NCBI RefSeq assembly: GCF_001999335.1
Contig: NZ_MLHS01000022.1
Location: 1 to 60,687 of the forward strand
Source: Rodentibacter sp. Ppn85
GTDB lineage: Bacteria; Pseudomonadota; Gammaproteobacteria; Enterobacterales; Pasteurellaceae
Direction of reading: 5' to 3'
DNA: 60,687 nucleotides
A program made the translations under genes and the position numbers. The notes below the pieces were generated by a model. The model saw nothing but the letters and a program-made list of their open reading frames with translations. It did no database searches and was not told the DNA's origin. This document shows positions 17,413-24,485 of this stretch, piece after piece (position 1 is the stretch's first letter; each line of letters opens with the position of its first letter).

Positions 17413-17947
17413 GATGTTTCTTCATATATTGGCGAACAATCCATTCTCCCGCCATTAATATGCCCATTAAAAGATACGAAATAAAACCGTTATATAATGC
17501 CCAATAATCAAGTAAATTGAAATAAATTGTAATACCTGAGATGGCAATGTTAAAGATAAAAAAGCCGCACCAAATCAGGGTAACTTTACGGGTGTAACGT
17601 ACACCTTTTTCACTCAGGTTCGGTGTTTGCATACGGGCAAAACGTTCAATGATTGTTTGTTTTTGCCATAAACTTATGCCGAAAATAACCAACATCAAGC
17701 CGTTTATAATAATTGGATAACCATACATCATCTCATTTGTGTGGGTTATACCGATTATCGTCAATAATACAGCAATCCCCCATGAGAAATAACGCATAAA
17801 GGCTTGTTCATAAATTCCTTTTAATCCCCAAAAAAAACCGATAATAAAAGGCAGAAAAACCAGAATTTGCGGCTCCCGCCCCCATAACCAATAAACAGGG
17901 TAAGCAAGACTAACAAAAAATAAAACTAAATTGACAATGGTCTTCAT
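17402..17947 (-). CDS. Polytopic membrane protein of APE clusters
   Basis: A membrane protein of about 181 residues with roughly five or six hydrophobic segments (e.g. LVLFFVSLAYPVYWLW, LVFLPFIIGFFWG, LIWCGFFIFNIAISGI). The start at 17947 has AGGTGG eight bases upstream; a GTG at 17956 would add three residues. Proteins of this type regularly sit beside the ligase gene in aryl polyene clusters, but their role is unknown. It may be a membrane anchor or chain flippase; neither is shown by sequence. Confidence 0.75.
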   Translation of the reverse strand: MKTIVNLVLFFVSLAYPVYWLWGREPQILVFLPFIIGFFWGLKGIYEQAFMRYFSWGIAVLLTIIGITHTNEMMYGYPIIINGLMLVIFGISLWQKQTIIERFARMQTPNLSEKGVRYTRKVTLIWCGFFIFNIAISGITIYFNLLDYWALYNGFISYLLMGILMAGEWIVRQYMKKHHEE

Positions 17948-17956
17948 TAAAACCAC

Positions 17957-19609
17957 CTAGTTTACCAACACCGCCACACCACTACAGCACACTTCGTTTT
18001 CAGTGGTAAGTTGGAAAGTAACCTTACCTTTCGCTTCATCCCATTTAAGGTTTAATATAAATTGATCCGCAGGGCGAAGAAATTTTTGGAATTTTAGTTT
18101 ATCAATGTGTGAACAAGTGTAGCGCTGCGGCACCAGTTTTATCATTTGCTCAAACACCCATTGCACCTCTACCACCCCCGGCACAAGCGGAAATTCAGTA
18201 AAATGATCTTTTAAATAAACCAAATCTAACGGCACTTTACCAACAGCCTGAAATGTATTGCCCTCATATTTTTCTTCTAACCAAATAGGTTCTTTGCAAT
18301 CTTCCAAGAAAGTGCGGTTAAATTGCTGTTTGTTTATTTTTGATTGGCTATTACGGGGCAATGTATCCGTAAAACGCCAAAAACGTGGAATTGCCGCCTC
18401 TTCTTGAGAATATTTCAGACTTGTTTTTAAAACCCGAACCAATGCCCGATGACCTTTTTCACGTAAAAATGCAATGCCCTCTCGGTTCAACTCTACCCAA
18501 GAGGCTAAGCGTTTTTTCTCTGGATGCTTAGCAATATAGCAATCATTCACCCAGTTGTGTCGGGTTAATATATTTTCGACGCTAACCAAAGAAATTCGTT
18601 TATCACCAATTTTCACAATACGATCAGAACGCCCCAGCAAGAGAAAACCGTCGTTTTCAAACTTCACGACATCAGCGGTTTGTTCTCGTTGGGAAAGCCA
18701 ACTTCCTTCAATCCATAATTCTCCTTGCTCATTAGAGCCAAGCCGACTTTCAGGTAAAGATTGCCATAAACCGATACTTTCACGGGTAGCTATTGGCCCC
18801 GTCTCAGTACTACCGTAAATTTCAATAAGCGGTACATCATGGCGGATAGTTTGCGATAAATCCTCCGCCAACATACCACCCGATGAAATAATACCAATTA
18901 TACTTTGTGGCAATTTAGCCTGCTTCCATTCCATACTTGCTAACATTGACGGACTACTCACCACCACAGCCGATTTACATGGCTTCGCTTGTACAAAAAT
19001 ACATTCCGGATAAAACTGTTGAACACGTCCAATCTGCCAGCCTTTCACCAATGCCATCATAATATGTACGGTTAAACCATAAATATGCTGAATACTCACC
19101 GTGCTAACCACTGTTGTGGTATTACCATTCGCAAAAGGCAAGCTTTGTGCAAGCACATTAGCACCAAGCCACATTTGCCGCGCAGTTTTAACAATGGTTT
19201 TGGCTTCCCCCGTACTACCTGAGGTTTTTAGCCAAATTTGAGTTTGATTGTTGAAGTCAAAGAGCGGTCGATTTTGTGTAAGTTTTTGAAAAGGCTCCAA
19301 AGCAAATTCATCAAATTGAAAGGCGTTCTCCAATTCCACTTCGCGATCAGTAATCCAACATTGAGCATGTTGATTTACCCATTGAATACTTTCTTCTGTA
19401 AAATTAGAGGGAAATAATACGCGAACATTAGCATGCCATGCCCCGAGTAATAAGCAAGCCAACTTCGCGCCATCTTCCATCCAAACGGCAATAGAACGAA
19501 ATTGGCGAGTGCTGAGCTCCGCAGAAATTTGAAAGGCTCGTTGCTCAAAATCCGCATAGCTCCAAGCCGGTTGATTAGCAACGAGATCTGAAGGTAGATA
19601 GGCCGACAT
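17957..19609 (-). CDS. Ligase-dehydratase fusion (APE cluster, copy 1)
   Basis: A two-domain protein of 550 residues. Residues about 1-440 are an AMP-forming ligase with TSGSTGEAK, YGSTETG, GRSDRIVKIGDKRISL and NSQSKINK. Residues about 450-550 are a FabA/FabZ-like hotdog domain with DHFTEFPLVPGVVEV, containing the catalytic His and the P-G-V turn. In many aryl polyene clusters the ligase and this dehydratase are separate neighbouring genes; no free-standing copy occurs in this window. ATG 19609 overlaps the ACP stop. A USS core lies at 18310-18318, between the two domains. Confidence 0.87.
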   Translation of the reverse strand: MSAYLPSDLVANQPAWSYADFEQRAFQISAELSTRQFRSIAVWMEDGAKLACLLLGAWHANVRVLFPSNFTEESIQWVNQHAQCWITDREVELENAFQFDEFALEPFQKLTQNRPLFDFNNQTQIWLKTSGSTGEAKTIVKTARQMWLGANVLAQSLPFANGNTTTVVSTVSIQHIYGLTVHIMMALVKGWQIGRVQQFYPECIFVQAKPCKSAVVVSSPSMLASMEWKQAKLPQSIIGIISSGGMLAEDLSQTIRHDVPLIEIYGSTETGPIATRESIGLWQSLPESRLGSNEQGELWIEGSWLSQREQTADVVKFENDGFLLLGRSDRIVKIGDKRISLVSVENILTRHNWVNDCYIAKHPEKKRLASWVELNREGIAFLREKGHRALVRVLKTSLKYSQEEAAIPRFWRFTDTLPRNSQSKINKQQFNRTFLEDCKEPIWLEEKYEGNTFQAVGKVPLDLVYLKDHFTEFPLVPGVVEVQWVFEQMIKLVPQRYTCSHIDKLKFQKFLRPADQFILNLKWDEAKGKVTFQLTTENEVCCSGVAVLVN

Positions 19610-19863
19610 CACACAGAATTTTGTTGTTTTAACACCGCTTGCACCACATCATCTACAGTACGCACATTGCGAAAATCTTCCGCCTGTAATTTATGTCCCG
19701 TTTTTCGTTTGATATGATCAATCAAGTCAATAGCATCAATACTATCAATCTCCAATTCTTCGTAAAGATTTGTTTCCGGTTTAATTCGCTCCGGTTCAAT
19801 TTCAAACAGCGATTGAAGCGCTTCGCTGAGTAAATCTCTTATTTCTTGTTCAGTCACAATCAC
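19609..19863 (-). CDS. Acyl carrier protein 2 (main APE arm)
   Basis: An 84-residue ACP with the phosphopantetheine serine at Ser41 in ELEIDSIDAIDL. It is acidic and of standard length. Both ends overlap its neighbours (ATGA or TGATG), so it is translated in step with the other ACP and the ligase-dehydratase fusion. Two adjacent ACPs are normal in aryl polyene clusters, one usually loading the starter and one carrying the growing chain; which does which cannot be told here. Confidence 0.92.
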   Translation of the reverse strand: MIVTEQEIRDLLSEALQSLFEIEPERIKPETNLYEELEIDSIDAIDLIDHIKRKTGHKLQAEDFRNVRTVDDVVQAVLKQQNSV

Positions 19864-20123
19864 ACTTCCCCTTTTTTACTACGAATAAATTGTGCCAATG
19901 TTGCGACACTTTCAAAATGTTCACGTAATTGATTTTGTTCGCTATCCAGCTGCAAACCAAATGTTTTTTGTACCGCCAAACCTAATTCAAGCGCATCTAC
20001 CGAATCAAGCCCTAAACCCTCATCAGAAAATAATACCGTATTGTCTTCAATATCATCTATAGAAACATCTTCTAGTGCAAGACTATCAATAATTAGTTGT
20101 TTAAGTTGTTGTTCGAGTGTCAT
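19860..20123 (-). CDS. Acyl carrier protein 1 (main APE arm)
   Basis: An ACP of 87 residues with Ser41 in GLGLDSVDALELG. The start at 20123 is preferred because AAGGA lies eight bases before it; ATGs at 20132 and 20129 would add two or three residues. Its start is inside the 3' end of the acyltransferase gene and its stop overlaps the second ACP. It is more divergent from ACP 2 than expected for a recent duplication. Confidence 0.9.
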   Translation of the reverse strand: MTLEQQLKQLIIDSLALEDVSIDDIEDNTVLFSDEGLGLDSVDALELGLAVQKTFGLQLDSEQNQLREHFESVATLAQFIRSKKGEV

Positions 20124-20889
20124 TTTCATCATCCTTAGTTTGAGAGTTAAAATAATGTTGTAAATATTCAGTTAATCGGCGAGAAGCAATCGGCAATGGT
20201 TTTTCCTCCAGCCAATCCTTCGGATTGATGTCTTCTCCCACAATGAGCTCATATTGAATACGTTTTTCCGGTAGCTGATACCAAGGCTGTCCTTTTTTAA
20301 AATTCAACGGATTCATTCTAATGACGATTGGAGTAATGACATTTGCACTACGCAAACCAATAGATACAGCACCACGATTGAGTTTAACTTCACTATCCCA
20401 TCCGGTTCTCGTGCCTTCCGGGAAAAGCAAAATAGCTTGTTCTTTCAGCACCTCATCACATTCTTCCAGAAGTTCTAATGATTCGGTATTGGGTAAAAAA
20501 CCGCAGGCTAAAATTTGGTTTCGCATTGTAGGATTATTCAGTAATTCTTTCTTCACAATACAATTCAGTTCGGGGGTTTTAGCGAGAATCAATACCACAT
20601 CAAGTAACGATGGGTGATTTACTAACACTAGTTGCCCCTGACGCCCCAAACGTTCAAAACCTTGATATTTCACCTCAAGGACACCCGAAATTGTTAAATA
20701 TCGGATGAAATATGCCCAAATTTTACTGACTAGACGACGAATTTTGAATTGGGTAGCCAAACTATTTGTTTTGTGATTTTTAGCATAAGGATAAAGATAG
20801 AGCTGAAATAAGCCACCAGCCACACCCCAAAAAAGAAAACCTAATGTGGTGGCAATAAAACGGCGAAGCCAATCTAGTTTTTTCCCCAT
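20101..20889 (-). CDS. PlsC-like 1-acylglycerol-3-phosphate acyltransferase (APE cluster)
   Basis: A membrane-associated acyltransferase of about 262 residues. A hydrophobic N-terminus (GFLFWGVAGGLFQLYLYP) is followed by the catalytic NHPSLLD (H-X4-D, about residue 92) and the phosphate-binding FPEGTRT (about 157). ATG 20889 has AAGGA eight bases upstream; ATG 20895 is the alternative. It probably builds the lipid to which the aryl polyene is attached. The gene overlaps both the CLF-like gene and the first ACP gene. Confidence 0.87.
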   Translation of the reverse strand: MGKKLDWLRRFIATTLGFLFWGVAGGLFQLYLYPYAKNHKTNSLATQFKIRRLVSKIWAYFIRYLTISGVLEVKYQGFERLGRQGQLVLVNHPSLLDVVLILAKTPELNCIVKKELLNNPTMRNQILACGFLPNTESLELLEECDEVLKEQAILLFPEGTRTGWDSEVKLNRGAVSIGLRSANVITPIVIRMNPLNFKKGQPWYQLPEKRIQYELIVGEDINPKDWLEEKPLPIASRRLTEYLQHYFNSQTKDDENDTRTTT

Positions 20890-21608
20890 TGCCATGTTCC
20901 TTTTATGCTACTTTTCGTTTGCCACTTTTTAATACTCAAGTACTGATGTTTTACCCAAGTTAATGCATTATCGGAACCTGAAGAATCCCCCTCGTACTCA
21001 TCTAATACTAATGTATAATCATCGCCTTTTTCGACTAATAAACTTAACGCATAAGAAAAAGGTTGGCGATAGACAGGCGAAGCATTGTATAAATCCCCTA
21101 GAGGCGATTCCGCCACAACAACTAACACTTGCTTTATTCCTTCATTCAATAATAAATAGGCTTCTAACAAGGCGATCTCTAAATTATCCTGTTGAGCAGT
21201 TAATGCGGTGATTTCCGCCTTCACACCACTAAGTTCAGACCACTGCCCCACCAAAGCATTATGAACTGAAAGACTAAAGGAAGTGGGTGAAACATCTCCC
21301 TCTGTCAATAAACTATGCCAAAGCTCAAAATTACGATTAATTTCCCCATTTGAAGAGGCATAAACTACCGGGATATTTTTATTTTCTCCTAATAACTCCC
21401 ACGCCGATTCAAAAAATAAACGAGCGGACGGGCTTAATCGGCGACGTTTTAACGGTGGTAAAAAAGTGAGCTTAGGAGAAATGTCTTCAAAATTAACCGC
21501 ACTTTCTTGCCAAAAAACTTCTCCTCTTTTCCAATCGTCCGCCTCTAGTTTTTTAGAGCAAACAATTGCCCAGTTTTTAATATTGAATGAAAAGCGGCAG
21601 ATTGACAT
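20874..21608 (-). CDS. CLF-like beta-ketoacyl synthase partner (main APE arm)
   Basis: A 244-residue protein of the short ketoacyl-synthase-like type annotated as chain length factor in aryl polyene clusters. It covers only the first half of a KS fold; the nucleophile region reads ITALTAQQDN, with no cysteine. It likely forms a heterodimer with one main-arm KS (8178-9404 or 5656-6900) and helps set chain length. A USS core is in the gene at 21496-21504. It overlaps the acyltransferase by 16 bases. Confidence 0.82.
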   Translation of the reverse strand: MSICRFSFNIKNWAIVCSKKLEADDWKRGEVFWQESAVNFEDISPKLTFLPPLKRRRLSPSARLFFESAWELLGENKNIPVVYASSNGEINRNFELWHSLLTEGDVSPTSFSLSVHNALVGQWSELSGVKAEITALTAQQDNLEIALLEAYLLLNEGIKQVLVVVAESPLGDLYNASPVYRQPFSYALSLLVEKGDDYTLVLDEYEGDSSGSDNALTWVKHQYLSIKKWQTKSSIKGTWQWGKN

Positions 21609-21610
21609 AA

Positions 21611-22042
21611 TTAATAATCTTTGAATAATTGACCAATCATAGTATCGGTTTGACCTTGCAAACCTACTTCGGCAACACGATCTTTTTCATCACCTTTACG
21701 AACATAAAGAACAAAACCAACTTCACTTTGATCTTTAACTTCCATTAAACGTAGTTTTGCTTTTGCCACAATGTTACGGTTACCTTTTACGCCAAAGGCT
21801 AAGATATAATCACACTTCGCTTCACCGGCATTAGCAATTGATTCGGAGGTAATATTTTTCTTTTTCAGGCTCGTTTTTAAATTTGCAACAAATTGATCCG
21901 GTGCGCCACGCGTGCTACCTTTTACACAAACATGTTTTACATTTAAAGCACGATTCACAGGTTTTAAACTACCTTCATCAACCCCACCCGCAGAACATCC
22001 AATTAAGCAAAATACCATTAACCCTAAAATAATGCTTTTCAT
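21611..22042 (-). CDS. Predicted lipoprotein at head of main APE operon
   Basis: A 143-residue predicted lipoprotein: signal peptide ending in FCLIGCSAGG (Cys about residue 16) and a strong ribosome site (AGGAGAGAGG) just before ATG. The mature part contains CDYILAFGVKGNR and alternating strands with basic residues (KAKLRLMEVKD); I do not recognise the family. It ends two bases before the CLF-like gene, so it should be the first gene of the 16-kb leftward operon. It could be part of the outer-membrane export path with the other cluster lipoproteins. Confidence 0.7.
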   Translation of the reverse strand: MKSIILGLMVFCLIGCSAGGVDEGSLKPVNRALNVKHVCVKGSTRGAPDQFVANLKTSLKKKNITSESIANAGEAKCDYILAFGVKGNRNIVAKAKLRLMEVKDQSEVGFVLYVRKGDEKDRVAEVGLQGQTDTMIGQLFKDY

Positions 22043-22204
22043 CCTCTCTCCTTTTCTAATTTAAATCTTTAAAACCGACTAATTCTACCTAGCTAATTCA
22101 TTGAAAGCAATGTAGATAATTTTAAATTAGGATAAAAATGTTATACTTAATTCCGATCTGAAATAAAGATCCCGTTTCAACTCATTTATCTTGGAGAACT
22201 CCCT
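22043..22204. promoter_or_regulatory. Divergent promoter region of the main APE operon
   Basis: This 162-base AT-rich region separates the two divergent lipoprotein genes and must hold the promoter of the leftward APE operon. For the rightward gene a TATACT -10 candidate is at 22142-22147. No clear operator or riboswitch was seen. Confidence 0.5.
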
Positions 22205-22630
22205 ATGAAACTCAGTGCAAAACTTGGCATTATTGTATCAACTTTAGCAATTGCAGCCTGCGCCCCACGCGATACAACCCACCATTTATCTATTAGTCAG
22301 GCATTAAAATCACCCGAGGCTTCAGAAGTGCTTAATCCGAATGTCAAACTTTATTTTGGTACACCGGCACCGGGCAAAGTACTTATCGCAAACTCAGTAA
22401 CAAATAAAAAAACCAATGCGGCAAATAAAAGTGATGAGAAAGCATGCCAGTGGGTATTTCTATCTGCTGTAAAACAGTTGCAAGATAAAGCAGCATCAAA
22501 AGGGGCGACAAAAGTTGGAAATATTGTGAGCTACTATAAAAAGAACACTTTTAAAAGCCGTACGGAATACGAATGTCATGCGGGAAATATTATTAGCGGC
22601 GTAGCCCTTAAAGGAGATATTGTTAAATAA
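22205..22630 (+). CDS. Small lipoprotein of the family often mislabelled excinuclease subunit
   Basis: A 141-residue predicted lipoprotein with lipobox AIAACAP (Cys about residue 20). The mature sequence matches a conserved small secreted family: HHLSISQAL, SVTNKKTNAANKSDEKAC, GNIVSYYKKNTF, YECHAGNIISGVALKG. Such proteins are often annotated excinuclease ABC subunit A but share nothing with UvrA. Two cysteines besides the lipobox Cys may form a disulfide. It is divergent from the APE operon and ends at an inverted-USS hairpin. Whether it belongs to the APE system is not shown; function is unknown. Confidence 0.75.
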   Translation: MKLSAKLGIIVSTLAIAACAPRDTTHHLSISQALKSPEASEVLNPNVKLYFGTPAPGKVLIANSVTNKKTNAANKSDEKACQWVFLSAVKQLQDKAASKGATKVGNIVSYYKKNTFKSRTEYECHAGNIISGVALKGDIVK

Positions 22631-22651
22631 ACTAGTCTCTCTTATAAAAAA

Positions 22652-22690
22652 TGCGGTTGAAAATCTACTTATTTTTCAACCGCACTTTCT
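22652..22690. terminator. Hairpin from an inverted USS pair
   Basis: Arms 22652-22664 (TGCGGTTGAAAAT) and 22671-22684 are nearly perfect complements; the right one includes an exact USS (22679-22687), the left a one-base variant (AAATGCGGT). T-rich sequence follows. It separates the convergent lipoprotein and lysA genes. Confidence 0.8.
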
Positions 22691-22704
22691 TTTTTAAGAG
22701 AATA

Positions 22705-23952
22705 TTAAATAACGGACTCCAATGCCCAAAGTTCTTGCAAACTTTCACGTCGGCGGATTAAATGTGCTTTATCGCCATCCACTAATACTTCGGCTGTACG
22801 CGGACGGGAATTATAGTTAGAAGACATACTCGCACCATAAGCGCCGGCAGAACACTGTGCGATATAATCCCCCTCGGCAATAGCCAGTTCTCGCTGTTTG
22901 CCTAAAAAATCCGAGGTCTCGCACACCGGTCCGACGACATCATAAACCGCCTTTTTACGCCCTAAAGTGCGGTCAATTTCCACTATATTCATGTAGGCCT
23001 CATACAATGCCGGGCGAATCATATCGTTCATACCGGTATCCGTAATAGCGAAATTGCGGCTTTCATTACTTTTCAAATACTGCACTTTTGCTACCAAAAT
23101 GCCTGCATTGGCGGTAATTGCCCGCCCCGGCTCAAAAATAATTTCAAGATCCTTATAATCCTTTAATTTTTCCAACAAGGCTTTGGCATACTCGCTGGGA
23201 TGAGGTGGGTTTTCATTTGTATAAATCACCCCTAAACCGCCTCCTAAGTCCAAATGTTTCAAGGCAATGCCATCTTGTTTGAGTTGTTCCATTAACACAA
23301 TTAGACGATCTGTCGCATCCAAAAACGGTTGTAATTCGGTAAGTTGAGAGCCGATATGACAATCCATTCCAGTAATTTTTACATTCGGCAAACTGGCCGC
23401 CAATCGATACACTTCGCGAGCTTCATCGACGCTTATACCGAATTTGTTTTCTTTTAATCCGGTGGAAATATAAGGGTGAGTATGGGCATCCACATCCGGA
23501 TTCACACGCAAGGAAATAGGAGCAATTTTTCCCATTTCTCCGGCAATGAGGTTAATGTGGTTAAGTTCGGAAACCGACTCAACATTAAAGCAACGGATGC
23601 CGACTTCTAACGCACGCATAATTTCTTCACGGGATTTTGCCACACCGGAAAATACGATCTTCGATGCCTCACCACCGGCCGCCAATACACGTTCCAATTC
23701 GCCTTGCGAGACAATATCAAAACCTGAGCCTAATTTTGCCATTACACTTAATACACCAATATTGGAACAAGATTTAACGGCAAAACAAATTAAATGGGGA
23801 TGTGAACCTAACGCCTCATTAAACGCATGCCAATGACGTTCCAGTGTCGCACGGGAATAGATATAAAGCGGCGTACCAAATTGTTCGGTGAGTTGTTGTA
23901 CCGGCAGTTGCTCGGCATAGAGTCGATTATTTTGATATTGGAAAAAATTCAT
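22705..23952 (-). CDS. lysA: Diaminopimelate decarboxylase
   Basis: A PLP-dependent decarboxylase of 415 residues that makes L-lysine from meso-diaminopimelate, the last step of lysine synthesis. The PLP lysine is in FAVKSCSN (about residue 58), with GGGLG for phosphate binding (about 238), EPGRA (about 278) and the C-terminal CETSDF. Length is normal. It follows lptM by 13 bases in the same operon; no lysine riboswitch is present. A USS core lies at 22965-22973. Confidence 0.97.
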   Translation of the reverse strand: MNFFQYQNNRLYAEQLPVQQLTEQFGTPLYIYSRATLERHWHAFNEALGSHPHLICFAVKSCSNIGVLSVMAKLGSGFDIVSQGELERVLAAGGEASKIVFSGVAKSREEIMRALEVGIRCFNVESVSELNHINLIAGEMGKIAPISLRVNPDVDAHTHPYISTGLKENKFGISVDEAREVYRLAASLPNVKITGMDCHIGSQLTELQPFLDATDRLIVLMEQLKQDGIALKHLDLGGGLGVIYTNENPPHPSEYAKALLEKLKDYKDLEIIFEPGRAITANAGILVAKVQYLKSNESRNFAITDTGMNDMIRPALYEAYMNIVEIDRTLGRKKAVYDVVGPVCETSDFLGKQRELAIAEGDYIAQCSAGAYGASMSSNYNSRPRTAEVLVDGDKAHLIRRRESLQELWALESVI

Positions 23953-23965
23953 TTCATTTCACCAA

Positions 23966-24082
23966 TTATTGATTTTGTTGGGTTTGATCTTTTTCCGGAA
24001 AATACAATGGTCCTTTCACCCCACAACCGGTTGTTAACGCACAAACTGCACCTAGAACTAAAATTGACAATAATTTTTTCAT
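23966..24082 (-). CDS. lptM: Small lipoprotein LptM (YifL)
   Basis: A 38-residue lipoprotein too short for most ORF callers. Signal sequence MKKLLSILVLGAV and lipobox LTTGC (Cys20) lead to the family core CGVKGPLYFPEKDQ. In E. coli LptM binds the LptD/LptE translocon and helps LptD mature. ATG at 24082 follows a purine-rich GAGAGA tract; it ends 13 bases before lysA and is divergent from cyaY, an arrangement known in enterobacteria and Pasteurellaceae. Confidence 0.92.
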   Translation of the reverse strand: MKKLLSILVLGAVCALTTGCGVKGPLYFPEKDQTQQNQ

Positions 24083-24113
24083 TTTCTCTCTCTCACTCAT
24101 CGTTAAATCCGCC

Positions 24114-24142
24114 TTTCACAAGGGGGCAAAAGGCTTTATAAT
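24114..24142 (+). promoter_or_regulatory. Putative promoter of cyaY-recQ
   Basis: A perfect -10 (TATAAT, 24137-24142) lies 17 bases after a weak -35 (TTTCAC, 24114-24119), about 37 bases before the cyaY ATG. Confidence 0.55.
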
Positions 24143-24178
24143 CTGCCGCATTCTATCAGATTTGAAAGGAAAAACTTT

Positions 24179-24484
24179 ATGAAAGTTGCAGAATTTCATC
24201 AAAATATTGAACAAATTTGGCAAAAAATTGAAGAAGAATTAGAACAACAAGATGCCGATGTCGATTGCGAAACCCAAGGTGCCGTATTTACCATGACCTT
24301 TGGTGACCGTACACAAGTTGTCATCAATAAACAAGAACCTTTGTTTGAACTTTGGCTTGCCAGTAAATTAGGCGGTTTTCATTTTGCCTTCAAAAACGGC
24401 GAGTGGATTTCTAATGACAGTAAAAATTTTTGGGATAGTTTAACGGAAGCCTGTGCGGCACACGGTGAAACTGTTACATTCTAG
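24179..24484 (+). CDS. cyaY: Frataxin-like iron-sulfur assembly protein
   Basis: A 101-residue frataxin homologue. The acidic first helix (QKIEEELEQQDADVDCE) is the iron-binding surface, followed by the frataxin sheet and the motif QVVINKQEPLFELWLASK, GGFHF. It modulates IscS-dependent Fe-S cluster assembly in the cytoplasm. AAAGGAAAAA precedes the ATG. RecQ begins one base after its stop. Confidence 0.95.
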   Translation: MKVAEFHQNIEQIWQKIEEELEQQDADVDCETQGAVFTMTFGDRTQVVINKQEPLFELWLASKLGGFHFAFKNGEWISNDSKNFWDSLTEACAAHGETVTF

Positions 24485-24485
24485 T

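Noticed and set aside
24061-24178. Lysine riboswitch upstream of lysA
   Set aside because: The region before lysA is the lptM gene and a normal promoter; no long structured leader is present.
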